The notes under the pieces: generated by a model
Database searches by the model: none
What the model was told of the DNA's origin: nothing
What the model saw: the letters and a program-made list of their open reading frames with translations, nothing else
Assembly (NCBI GenBank): GCA_015680625.1
Contig: JAAAXW010000023.1
Span: 186,001-250,000, forward strand
DNA: 64,000 nucleotides
Source of the DNA: Mortierella hygrophila
Lineage: Eukaryota; Mortierellomycota; Mortierellomycetes; Mortierellales; Mortierellaceae
Reading direction: 5' to 3'
Shown here: in pieces, positions 1 to 10,396 of the stretch
Position numbering within the stretch: position 1 is the stretch's first letter
How the letters are laid out: each line of letters opens with the position of its first letter
Position numbers and translations under genes: made by a program

Positions 1-1829
1 ACATGGCGCGTGGGGGGATCTTCATGTAGATACCGAGCTTGAGGTCGGCGAGCAGGGTCATGCACTGATATGAGGCCATGTAACCGTAGCACTTGAAAGT
101 CATGTTGGCGATGGGCTTGCCGGGGAGCATGTAACCGCAAATCAATTCTGTAATGACGTTAAGACCGGGACCGAATCCTGTGATGGCGGTCATGGCGCCA
201 ATGGGGATAGTGAGGATCCAGCCGATAATACCGGCAACAATCATGCCCCACCAGGTCAACTGAAGTTCATACACCTCGCAGACCATGATGGAGAGACCAA
301 GCATGACAAGGTAGAAGGCGGCGTACCAGAGCTGAGGGACCTCGGGGTAGACCTTCATCAACTTGTTGTGGATATCATCATCCTTGCTGCCGACAGCCAT
401 CTTCCAGTTCCTCAGGATGTCTTTACCGTGGAAACAAATGACGTGGGTGACGCAGCCGGCCAGTGCGACAAAGGAGTAGAAGAAACCAAGGGCATACATG
501 GGGGTCATGGTGGCTGGTGGGCCGGCATCGTAGAGTTCATCGTTCAGCGAGTAGTCGGGGTTGAGGTAGTCCTGGACGTGGAAGACAGAGCCGTTACCGT
601 AAAATAAGGTGGGGGTAAGAGGATACACGAACTTCTTGATTTCCCAGGTGTTCTTGACCCACATGATGGGGAGGATGATCCAGTAGCCGAGGATAACACC
701 ACCATAGTTGCAGAGTTGTGAGGCGAGAGGGAGCCACATGGTCGCGCCACCAATGGAGGTCCAGTCGAGGGATAGACCAAGGACACCGCCGCCAGTGAGG
801 GTCGAGAAGATACCCCACATGTTCATGTCAAAGGGCTTGATCCAACAGGGCCAGCTGAGAAAGTTGAACATGGGTCCAAGGAACTGAGGAATGAACTGTA
901 TAAGAGTACCGATAACGAAGAAAATGTGTCAGTATGATAATATTTCGTGTGAATGTATATGCTAGATGGGAAGGAAAATAGGTAAAGGTGACATACCTCC
1001 CACACGAATGCGCCACCACAGAAGATCCAGAAGTACTTCATGTAAGACCAGCCACGGACCATCTTCTTGGTCTTGAACTCATCGGTGTTGTGTATAGCGT
1101 TATAGAACACGACCTGGACCAAGTTGCCCCACCAAACCATCTCGGCAGGGTAGACGAGGTACTTGCGGAGGGTACCGGCCATGCCGTAGCCCAAGCACTG
1201 GGTAGTGATGATGAGGACGATGGAGCCAAAGGCGTTGATGCGGTGGTTCAGGAAGAGATCGGTAGCAGACAAAATATCGATGGCGTAGGCAGAGCTCGAG
1301 GCGGTGGAGACAGCAATACCGATCAAACAGTGCTCCTTGATGTTGAAGGGTCCGGGGTTGAGCGACATGGAGTAGCCACCAATGGTCAATTGACTCTTAG
1401 GCAAGATCTTGGCCATTCCGGTACCAAGGGCATAGGAAGCCAGGTTGACAAAGTAAATGGAGAAGTAACCCACGGCGACACGGTAGTAGTAGAACTGGGT
1501 GATGACGGAACCGATAACACCAAAGAAGAGGGACAGGACCCAGAAGCGGAAGGTGATTGCTTGCAGAGAGGGCTCGTCCGTGATGGGGACAACTGTTTAA
1601 CAAGAAGAGAAGGTACTTATTGTTAGAACAGTGAAGTCAAAAGTTACTTGAGGTTGCATTGTGGTATAAGCAGGCCGGTACGAAGGACAAAAGACTTACC
1701 GAGGCGAACAGCCTCAATCTTGGAGTTCTCGACTTCGTCCTCCTCGTTGAGCTCGAGGGTGTCACCGGCATAGGCTTTTTCTTCGGCGTAAAGGCCCTTA
1801 TCGTATTCGAGTTCTTGTTTCTCAGTCAT
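1..1829 (-). CDS. OPT-family oligopeptide transporter (5' part; 3' end outside window)
   Basis: Proton-coupled oligopeptide transporter of the OPT family, expected in the plasma membrane. Seen: three exons on the minus strand, 1829-1700, 1592-997 and 895 to the window edge, joined by GT-AG introns. They give about 540 residues in one frame. The N-terminus is hydrophilic and acidic. After the first junction comes VVPITDEPSLQAITFRFW, the typical OPT entry motif before the first membrane segment. Many hydrophobic segments follow, including the stretch SWPCWIKP in exon 3. OPT proteins usually have about 750-800 residues, so roughly a third is missing beyond position 1. The start codon is the ATG at 1829, followed by an acidic stretch rich in E and D. 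The family is clear. The substrate (tetra/pentapeptides, glutathione or other) cannot be told from the sequence. Confidence 0.93.
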
Positions 1830-4800
1830 GTTTGATAGAGATGAATGGCGGAAGGGGGGATGGGTATAATGCCAGCGGTGTCGGGCTGGTCAAGGGAAGG
1901 GGGAGGGTTGGAGGAAGAGGGGAGGAAGGGGTGATGAGAGGAGGGGAGCGGAAGGAGAGGTCTTTGTTCAAGCACGAAGAGGAGACAAGGAGACCAAAAA
2001 GGACGGGGATATGTGCAACTATTTAAACAAAAGGACGGATGAGGCAAGTGGCGGATGTATCAATGACTTTGTTACCCCTGTTAGTCGCTGTTGGTGCGGT
2101 GGACCGTTGTGTTTTTCCTTTTCTTTGACCCCCTTTGCTCGTCAAGAGCGGATGGATAAATATAAGCAAAGTCGCAATAAACAAGTGCTTGGACGACGAG
2201 TAGATAGGACATGCTTTGCTGTTGCTGGTGGGAAGAACGAGTGTCTAGCCCACTGATTCGCGCGATGAGAGTGCACTTGTTTATGTTTGTTTGTCGCTCT
2301 CTCTCGGTCGCATTAAGGTTGGATGAACCCACCCTTCTTCTCACACTGCAAACGGGTTGGATCACACAATTTTTCCCTTGTCTTTTTCTTCTTGACAGAT
2401 GACTACAAATTGCCTGAATTGTGCAATCTCTGTCCACCTGGACGAACTTTCGCCTGTTCCTCTTTGAACACCCGCCTTCTTCCCTATTTCTTCGCCTCCT
2501 AGGTTCCTGTTTCTCTCGAACCACGTTCCTGGCTAGGACATAGTCAAAACGGATGGTGGCACTGCACATATATTGTTGACTGGACACGATATGCATCCAG
2601 ATCGCAGAAAAGACTCATTGATTCCGGGTATTCGAGCCGAGAATAGAGACCCTCCCAGAAGTTCAACACATGAGTGAGAGAAATGGTCACAAGATTATTA
2701 ACGGGACTAAATGATATTACAGACATACCATGGGCGTACTTCAAAGTGAATACTCACTAGGACCGAACGATGGACCTTCTCGACCGCCAATCATTGGTTT
2801 TCCTTATCGTGCGCGTGCAACTCTTCGGAGATGCTTCCGGAAATGATCCAAAAGGGAAGTACCAACAGAGCAAAGTATCTTTTCCTTTACTATGCCATTG
2901 AGCAGGGAAAACATGGTACGACACACTGACATGGTGAGAGAGTATGCGATGACTCGATTGGTCGATGGATGAACAGAGAACAACTCGAGTTGGACTGGAA
3001 AAACAAAAAGGCAGGTTACGAGCTGCATGGCAGTAAGAATGAAAGGACGAAGGTAACATATGTCTCTTTGAGGCGAGTTTTGTGCTGCTGGACAGTTGCA
3101 TTTGTTTTATCTCTGTTCTTTCTTCCGTACGATCATCCTTAGGCCTAGAATGTAACTACTGTATTGCTCTATTATGACCGCGGCAGAGGTTGTTGTGATT
3201 GGTGAAGGAAGCGTCCCGAATGAGTTGATGAGCATATCGATGATGTGATTGCAGAAAAGGAAGGGCAGGGAAACAAGTGACCAACATGGACAACTGCAAT
3301 TCCGACTCCAAAGGGTGACCAATTTCAAACTTTCCTTGCTTGCTTTGTTTTGCGAGCACTGATTCTTTGTACTTTTATTTCCCCCCCTCCTCTCTCTCTT
3401 CTCTTCTTTCCTCTTTCATTCACAAACACACAAAGAGTATCAGCAAACAAACCTAAATGAGTAAAGATTGGGTGCGGATGACCTCTCCTGTGCCTTGTTT
3501 GGATGGTTAGTTTGAATGACGATAGATACCGGAAAAACCTTAACACAAGCCTGAAAAAATAAACAAAGACGCCCAAGGTCCCTCTTCAAAGAGAGGAAGA
3601 TAGAATATCATCCACTCCCGCTTTTGTTTTTACTCTCTCACTCTTCCCTAGCCCAACTTTGGTCCCTCGAGAGAGCTACCCAATCACATCTCGCCTCACT
3701 ACCCAAGCGCACCTCATTCTTGCAAAGAACTGATTTTCCGAAAGAGCAGTGAACATCAACAACAGGAGATTTGGCTTGTCTTTGAACAACTGTTCGGAAA
3801 TCCGAGCGAAGGAAGTAACATCGACCGGTCCAAAACAGGTTCTTCATCAATCGGAACTTCATCCGTCCATCCACGCCTTCTTCTTCAAAAAGAAAAATGT
3901 GGGTCCTCCGCCCATTTGTTTACTATAGCCTCCCCCCATGACTGAAAAAGAAACAAGAAAGGCGCTAAAAAGCTAAGGTTAGGTTCTTTCTTGTACCTTT
4001 CTTGCTATTTGCTGGCTATGCTCGCGCAAGATCGGACCAGTTAGAACTTGCGATAACTCTCACGCCCTTCTCCCGTCTCTGGGCCTCTTTTTGAGGGGCT
4101 ACTCGAACATGGATTTATCCACGCAAGGACAAAAAGGTTCGTTTGTTTGTGTACTGGGGAGAACAGCATACAGGAATAAACACACTAGACGCGCGTTTTC
4201 CTTGAGCCATCAAGAGAGAAATTAAAGAACCATAACGCAGTGAAGAGTTCACCCGCAGTCATGCCTGTCAATCATTCAAAATGGGCTTTTTTTTTTTAAA
4301 CAAGCGGAAGAGCTTGCCGACATAAAGCTTGTCCATAGCAACATACCTCAAACCAAGGTGTTTCGTCTTGAGATTGTTAGCCCTTTGCAAGGTGCAATTG
4401 TCCGTAGACAAGCGTATGAAATACAGCTACGAAACTGTGGTCACTCACATACAAATTCAGGAACTTGGCTGTTTTTTTCTCAGGAGCGATCAGTTGGATG
4501 AAGTAAGTCTCACTTTTTCTCTGATAGTCCGGATACACAGCCGAGAACTCCACTATATACTCGATGATCCGGACTCTACGCGTTTTCTGAGGTAGAACTG
4601 TTTCGCCTTGTCGGATGCTTGTCCCATTCCCTTTCCACTCCTCCCTCCCCCATATATATATAACGTGTGTCTGCCATACCCTCATCTTTGCTGGAGATGT
4701 TTATCTTCCATATTTGTGATATCAAGCTGCAACAAAAAAGTATCAAAAAAAACATGCCTTGCTTTTCGACTGGCGCAACTACAAGCACTTGCTCGAGGGT

Positions 4801-4948
4801 TTTGGATCGGACACCATTGCTAATCGAAACATCGTACAATGAACCATTACCATCGGATCATAAATAACGTTCTTCACATCCTCTTATTCCTCATCCCATT
4901 AATCAGTCAAGCCAACCAACCAAAACCAAGCCAAACACAACTCTCAAG
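1830..4948. other. Gene-poor intergenic region
   Basis: About 3.1 kb upstream of the OPT transporter. I see only short unconnected reading frames with no recognisable domain, splice pattern or codon bias, so nothing is called. The part next to 1830 is purine-rich on the plus strand and is presumably the 5' leader and promoter of the OPT gene. A TATA-like alternating AT run lies at about 4651-4663. No tRNA-like T-loop with matching acceptor stem was recognised. Confidence 0.5.
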
Positions 4949-5281
4949 ATGCTTTTCCCCATTTTCTTCCGCGCAATTACCGTCTCACGGTCGCACAAAA
5001 GGACGCCTAACGCCCTCTCCCCGGAGGCCCTCGTTGCCGCCCCATCCTCGGTCTCAAGGGCCAAATCTATGCTGAGCAGTAGAACCGAGGATACAGCTTC
5101 CTCCTTCGTTTCTCGGTACGCGATCTTCCTTGCTAGGATCAGTAAACCTCCCTTTTGGTGTCTCTCACTCGTGTTTACGCGCGGACGTACAGTTTACAAA
5201 AAAAAATGTTCGAGTCGGAGAAGAAAGGGAATACGTTTATTCTGGAGGAGAGAGTGGGGTATCATTATGAATCGAAACACC
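4949..5281 (+). CDS. Possible small two-exon gene or 5' gene fragment of unknown function
   Basis: Not recognised. Seen: an ATG at 4949 preceded by a CA-rich leader typical of fungal 5' UTRs. A first exon 4949-5115 uses C-ending codons and is rich in S, A and R; its N-terminus (MLFPIFFRAITVSRSHKR) could be a mitochondrial presequence. A GTACG donor and a GTACAG acceptor at 5192 allow exon 2 from 5193 in the same frame. Exon 2 encodes a charged segment containing FESEKKGNTFILEERVGYHY. A further donor-like CG|GTAAGG lies near 5280. Past it the frame stays open to 5538, but there it lies antisense to the 3' end of the hydrolase gene at 5295-7118. It could be a short real gene convergent with the hydrolase, a truncated relic, or chance. 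The leader and codon use favour something real. Confidence 0.3.
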
Positions 5282-5294
5282 GGGTAAGGGGTAT

Positions 5295-7118
5295 TTACAG
5301 CTTGGCCAAGAACTTGGGTCCTCCTCCAACCCGTCCAATCCGATCCTTCCATTCCGGAACAGCATCCACCTCCAAAGGCCGTCTCTCGCCCGTAACACTA
5401 ATTCGCTCGAGGCTCTTATCGGCCACACCGGATCCGCCAACCGTGACGCTGCGAATAAAGTCGCCCGATTCCTTGAGTGCGTGTTTGGCACTGGGGAGGA
5501 ACCCAAATATCTGGAAGACGTGGGGCATGTCGTCGTAGACGCGGAGGAGGACGTTTGTGGGCGCTTCAGCGTGCTTTTTGGAGAAGACGATGGATTCGTC
5601 ACGGAGCATCTCTGCATCTCCCGCGATCTATAAGAAAAAAGGTTCGTATCTCGTTTAGAGTTGATATCCTTGTGACGTAGTAGATAGACAGAGCATTAAA
5701 CGCTAAACAAGCAAGACATAGGAAATAACTGTCGTTAAGACTCACCAGCATGATAGGGCAGCACCCTTCGAGGCTGGTCTCCAGAACGGGACTGACATAT
5801 TTGCAGCCGAGTAACTTGTTGTTCGTGTAGTGCTGAACGGGTGGCAGCTTCTCAAGAAGCGCGTCCTGATCATCGCCTGCTGATGCGAGAGCTACTTTGG
5901 CCATTTTCTTGAGAGACGCGCCTCCTCCATGGGTAAAGCCCTCCGCTGGGAGGTAGTCCGTTGCCGTGTTTTCCAGCACCGATGGCATCGAGAGAAGAAG
6001 ATCAATCCTATTGCATTTAATAGGTAACAAAGGGAGTGTGGTTAATATCGCGTGTCCTTCTCCCTTACACGCGCTGGTAGGGTGCTAAGTGATCTACTGT
6101 GTGTCCTGTTGTTTACCAAGGGCTCCATCCAATGATACCGCCCGGTGTAGGAAGTCCTGCATCCCTGATAGCGAGCATGGTAGCAAAGGTCAATCCTATC
6201 ACATGCAATTCAATCGGAGAGGTTAGCCTAACGAAAATAAAAAAGATGCAAACAAAGCAACATCATACAACACTCAAGAATTGGAAAACATGGAAAAGTA
6301 CCTCCTCCGGCGCTGTCACCCATGATGACAATATTTTTGGGGTTGATAGGTGCGAATCCCGCATCTGCTGGTGGCTCGATCAGGTAGAGGTATGCTGCAA
6401 GGGCGTCGTGAACGGCAGCGGGGAAGGGGGACTCTGGTGCCAGTCTGTAGTCCAGAGCTATACATTTGCATGCAACAACAGACGACCTTGATTTTTTAGC
6501 ACAGTCATCCCTTCAACGGATAAGACGGAGAAACAAAAAAAACGAGTGATCGATTCAGGTACCAATAGCATCGATCAACTTACAAAAGACTTTGGCGCCA
6601 CCAAGTCGGGCCATGTTCCAGCTAGCCCATCGATGAGTCTTGACGGAGCACAAAAAGTATCCACCACCATGGAGATAAAGAACCGTCCGTCCCTCGGAAT
6701 AAGACGCATCCTTAACCTTGGTCTCTGTCCACTCGGCCTTGAGCGGCTTCTCGGCTCTCGGATCGTTCTTCCAGTCCCAACCGAGCGTAGCCGAGTCAAT
6801 CCCCTCTTTGGTCAACAGCTGGTCCACATAAACGGCTGCTTTATCCCTATAAGTATTGGGTACCACGGCGTCGGAGGCGTTGGCGCCAGGGTGGACAGGG
6901 CTGAGTTTGTCGTTGAGTCGAGACATGGCCTGGAACTGCTTCAGTGGTCGTTCGTCCAGATGGCCGCCGAGGGACTGAGCGATGGCCATGATGAGGCTGA
7001 ACTTGTAGGTCCATGAGGGTTTGGCGGGGCCATAGGTGTAGTGGCTGAGGGTCGTGCCGATGAGCAAGGGTCCTTTGGGGAGAACAAAGTTCCAAAGAAA
7101 CGATGCCTTTTCATTCAT
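5295..7118 (-). CDS. Alpha/beta hydrolase fold-3 (HSL-type) esterase/lipase
   Basis: Serine hydrolase of the hormone-sensitive-lipase-like alpha/beta hydrolase family, acting on an unknown ester or acyl substrate. Five exons: 7118-6584, 6457-6302, 6195-6117, 6007-5746 and 5627-5295; all junctions keep frame, giving 454 aa. Seen: the oxyanion-hole motif HGGGYF near residue 150, then DYRLAPESPFPAA after the first intron. The nucleophile elbow GDSAGG lies near residue 227, where an intron follows the motif directly. In the last exon IAGDAEM carries the probable catalytic Asp and DMPHVFQ (His near residue 380) the catalytic His. The N-terminal 140 residues are a lineage-specific cap with a hydrophobic start, so membrane association is possible. 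The start is the ATG at 7118, the first in frame. Steryl deacetylase- or arylacetamide deacetylase-like activity is possible but not shown. Confidence 0.93.
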
Positions 7119-7873
7119 TGCTGTGCTTGAAAGTGAGAGAGAGCAGAGAGGAATAAGGGAATGAGGGAACTAAGAAGAGAGGGGGAGGAGAGGAGAGGGG
7201 ACCGAAAGGTGATGAGAAGAGAGAAGAAAGAAAAGAAAAGAAAAGAAAAGAAAGAAAAGAGAGGCGAGACGTTTGGGCGAAGAGAACGAAAAGTGTGTGT
7301 GGAGAATCCTTTTAAAGTGAAAAATGATTATTGACATGTGGCCCTACCGAGACAAGAAGTCAAAAACAAAATATGTTTGTTCATGTTCACCCTCTCTTGT
7401 CCTCTCATATTGATTACTATGACTGTACTGCAGGCCTTGGCCACACGCACACAGGTACACTCATTCGTGTTGCTTGCCTTCCTTTGTTTGTTCATATGGA
7501 TCACAGCCTGACCCTAACTCCATCCGAGAGCCGATTGCCCCCGTTCAATTGCCCAATGGCCCACCGTTGTCTATACAAAGGTCTGATCGGTCCGGTTCAT
7601 GCTCAGAAAACAACAACAAAAAGAGCACCGACCTTGTTTACAAACCTAGCATCTATGGCAAGTCTCTCGTAATTCTCGTTATTATGGCTATGATCGGAAG
7701 CCATCTTCACACTCTCACTTTCATAAGATGCATATGCAAACCAGGATTGAGACAACAAAGAATGTTTATTTGACAATCGATCGACAGAGGACATTCAGGC
7801 GTTATGTACAAAAGTTTTTAACTAAGCACCCTCTTCTAATACCGGATCGGAAAATAAGTGAAGGCGAGTTTAC
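7119..7873. other. Intergenic region between hydrolase and CsbD-like gene
   Basis: Non-coding spacer between two minus-strand genes. Next to 7119 it holds the purine-rich 5' leader of the hydrolase gene, including an AAAAG microsatellite. The remainder should contain the 3' end of the CsbD-like transcript. I see no further gene. Confidence 0.5.
7220..7261 (+). repeat. AAAAG/GAAA microsatellite
   Basis: Run of GAAA and AAAAG units about 40 nt long, roughly 100-140 nt upstream of the hydrolase start. On the transcribed strand it reads as a polypyrimidine (TTTCT) tract, common in fungal promoters and leaders. Confidence 0.8.
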
Positions 7874-8268
7874 TTATTGGTTGAGAGCGCGGCGGCCATC
7901 ACCGGCAGTCTGCTGGAGGTGGCCCTCGGCCTCCATCGTGCGGTTGCCGGTGGCGGCACCGACGGCCGACTTGGCGCGGCCGGTGACGTTGTCGGCGAGA
8001 CCCTGGGCTTGACCCTGGGCGTTTTGGACGGTAGAACGGGTGTCGGCAGCGGCCTTCTCCGCGGCGCCTATTGTCAGATACGAGTTTTTTTTGTTAGTCG
8101 TTAGAGTGACTGCAAATTTTTAGGTGGAGTGAAGATCGACAAGTGTGCAGGAGTGGAAGAAAATCACTTACCCTCAGTGGCGAGCTGCTCAGATCCGACG
8201 GCATTTCCGAGGGACTGCTTGGCACCTCCGACAGCGGAGTGGAAAGCGTTAGTGATCTTCTCAGACAT
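7874..8268 (-). CDS. CsbD-like stress protein
   Basis: Small hydrophilic protein resembling the CsbD family, whose bacterial members are general-stress proteins; in fungi such proteins are abundant but of unknown biochemical role. Two exons, 8268-8172 and 8067-7874, joined through a 104-nt GT-AG intron, give 96 aa. Seen: MSEKITNAFHSAVGGAKQ, then repeated Ala/Gly/Gln-rich helical segments with GNAVGSEQLATEG and GRAKSAVGAATGN, the two CsbD-like repeats. There is no signal peptide or membrane segment. Strong C-ending codon bias suggests high expression. The gene is divergent from MRP51 with about 880 bp between the starts. The family assignment rests on composition and the repeated motif, so confidence is good but not complete. 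Confidence 0.85.
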
Positions 8269-9145
8269 GATTAGTTGGGTTTTCCTTTGGAGGGGTGGGA
8301 GGGTGTTGCGTTTTGTGTGAGAAGGAGAGAGTTGTGATTGTTTGTAAGATAAAAAGTCATCCGAGTAACCTCACACGAGCCCTTTTATACCTAAACGCGA
8401 TCGAAGTTCAAAGAGTTTACTTTCCGCACATACTTGTTACTGCTGGGCCAGTCAATGATGCTAGATCGGTTTCTTTTAGAACACATTGGTCCTAACTCGC
8501 AACGACGGACTCGCCATGGTTATGCAAGACTAGAATCTGGCCGACCTATGCTATTTTTTTTTCTTGAGAAAGAAAGAGTGTTGATTGTTGACGTTATTTT
8601 GTTCCAATGCGGTGAGAAAAAAAAGTAGAGGATTTGACAATTGTCATCGTTTTGGTGGTGTGTGAATGAATGTCTTGGAACCTGCTGTTTCATTGGGAAT
8701 GATATTTTACCAGGTGTGAAAAACGAAAAAAAAAAAAAAAAAAAAAATGCGGCGAAAACGCGCCATAAAGCAGTGAGGTGGTGCGGCTTGCAAGACTTTA
8801 CATTTTCCCAAGAACATACGCACTCATGGTAGAGATACCATACCACTGTATCGACATTCTAGGACATTGGTTGAAAGAAGACGAAAGAGTAGACACTTGT
8901 TGGCGTGATCGACTTATGCTTTTTTTCCCCCCCTAAGCAGTTCTCTCTTGAGACAGGAATGTGAAATCATTTTCTACCCTGCAGAGCAAGAAATGCGACT
9001 GTCTACGGATCCAAGATGTAAACAATTGTTTTCTGCCCGATGGCAGTCACTCTCGGATCCCAAGGTCGCCAGTTCAGAGTTGATAACCTCAGGCACCGAC
9101 CCCCTCCTCTCTTTACAGTCAACCAACACCCACGCATCAAGACAA
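8269..9145. promoter_or_regulatory. Divergent intergenic region CsbD-like / MRP51
   Basis: About 880 bp between two divergent starts; it must hold both promoters and leaders. It contains a 22-A run at 8726-8747. The frame from about 8948 to 9145 is open in phase with MRP51, but it starts without an ATG and lacks the Mrp51 N-terminal signature, so it is treated as leader. No other gene is seen. Confidence 0.5.
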
Positions 9146-10132
9146 ATGGAGCGCTCCTTCTCCCACTTGTTGCGGACATCCCGCCTGGCGACATTCGACA
9201 AGAACATCAACCAAATCTACACCACCTCGGGAAAGGCAAAAGCCATCGGCGACTGGGGTCTCAAGCGCAACCTGCCCACAGTCCTCAGGACACACTACCT
9301 CACCATTGAACAGCTCGACACCGCCGAGCATCAAACCCCCTTCCAGTCCGCCACATCCGACTTCCTCTTCCTCCAGCGATGGAAAGAGAACTTCCCCCGC
9401 TCTCGCCCTCCTCAGCCTCAACCCGTTGCAGTCAAGAAGGATCTCTCGACGATGACCGACGTCGAGTTTAAGAAGTTGCTCGAGACTGCAAGAGAGAAGC
9501 GTCAGGAATGGAAGGCTGCTTTGAGCAAGGGTGAGGTCCGCTCGGACGAGCACCTGAGGTTCTTGAACATCTTGACCCGTCACTCCAAGGGCTCGTCTAT
9601 CGACACCGAGACTTCACAGGCAAGCATTGGAACGTCGCGCTCCCCCGCCAACACCAGCACCTCGGCACCCAACGCCGGATCCAACAGCAGAGTCAAGGTC
9701 GGCCCCACCTACGGCTTCTTCGAACCCTCGACCCCCACCATCGTTCAGGGACGCAGCTTGGGTCGCTTCCGTCAGAACCAGGTCGTCGGTGTCTCCGGTG
9801 TCGTCGCCACATTACCCTCTTACACCCACACACAAAACACCTCAAAGTCCCTTCAACCCTACTATGTTCACAAGGCTGAGATCGAGGCCGACGGTCGCCC
9901 CAACGTCGTCTTGAGCATGAGCCCACCCAGCCCCACTAGCTGGTCCACTTCCTCCATCGGCGGTGGTCGCGAAATGTACAGCTACAACAGGAACCGTTAC
10001 CCCCAGGGCGCTGCTGCCAAGGCCCCATCTTCCTCCGAGACTAGCCCGAGCGAGGGTACTGGACACCGCAAGGTTGTCACACGCGTCCAGGGCCTTCTCG
10101 AGACCCTTGACCAGCCCAACAACCGCGCTTAA
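9146..10132 (+). CDS. MRP51: Mitochondrial ribosomal small-subunit protein Mrp51 (bS1m-type)
   Basis: Fungal component of the mitochondrial small ribosomal subunit; in yeast it is needed for translation of mitochondrial mRNAs and interacts genetically with their 5' leaders. One uninterrupted frame of 328 aa. Seen: MERSFSHLLRTSRLATFDKN at the start, fitting a presequence, then GDWGLKRNLP and LTIEQLDTAEHQTPF, the conserved Mrp51 block, within the first 80 residues. A Lys/Glu-rich central segment and a Ser/Pro/Thr-rich low-complexity C-terminus follow. The ATG at 9146 is chosen because it directly precedes the conserved N-terminal block. The open frame extends upstream to 8948 but there has no ATG in a good position. 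Transcription is convergent with ARP1, the stops lying 264 bp apart. Confidence 0.88.
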   Translation: MERSFSHLLRTSRLATFDKNINQIYTTSGKAKAIGDWGLKRNLPTVLRTHYLTIEQLDTAEHQTPFQSATSDFLFLQRWKENFPRSRPPQPQPVAVKKDLSTMTDVEFKKLLETAREKRQEWKAALSKGEVRSDEHLRFLNILTRHSKGSSIDTETSQASIGTSRSPANTSTSAPNAGSNSRVKVGPTYGFFEPSTPTIVQGRSLGRFRQNQVVGVSGVVATLPSYTHTQNTSKSLQPYYVHKAEIEADGRPNVVLSMSPPSPTSWSTSSIGGGREMYSYNRNRYPQGAAAKAPSSSETSPSEGTGHRKVVTRVQGLLETLDQPNNRA

Positions 10133-10396
10133 GCATTCCCCCCCCCCCCTCCTCCTCTCCCTCCCTTTCCTCCATTTTCATATCATAGACCCTACCATCT
10201 TCTCAGTTTCTTGTATTAAAACATTTTTTCCAAAGATTTCCATGCTTTCCGCTGTGTTTTGCTTTTTGATTGTCAGTTTTATTGAATGTGTCATGTTCTA
10301 GGCTCACGTCCTTGATACAAAGTGTTTGTGGTTGCCAAAAAGACGGATGTAGTAGGTTTTTCGTTGAACGTTATGGTCATTTCTCTCTTTTCCTTC

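Noticed and set aside
988..1626. 212-codon plus-strand open frame over the OPT transporter
   Set aside because: It lies opposite OPT exon 2, whose membrane-protein sequence is unmistakable; a shadow frame.
2081..2596. 171-codon minus-strand frame in the gene-poor region
   Set aside because: Basic, patternless composition, no homology recognised, no splice continuation or leader; most likely chance.
8948..9145. N-terminal extension of MRP51
   Set aside because: The frame is open but begins without an ATG and lacks similarity to Mrp51; the ATG at 9146 directly precedes the conserved block.
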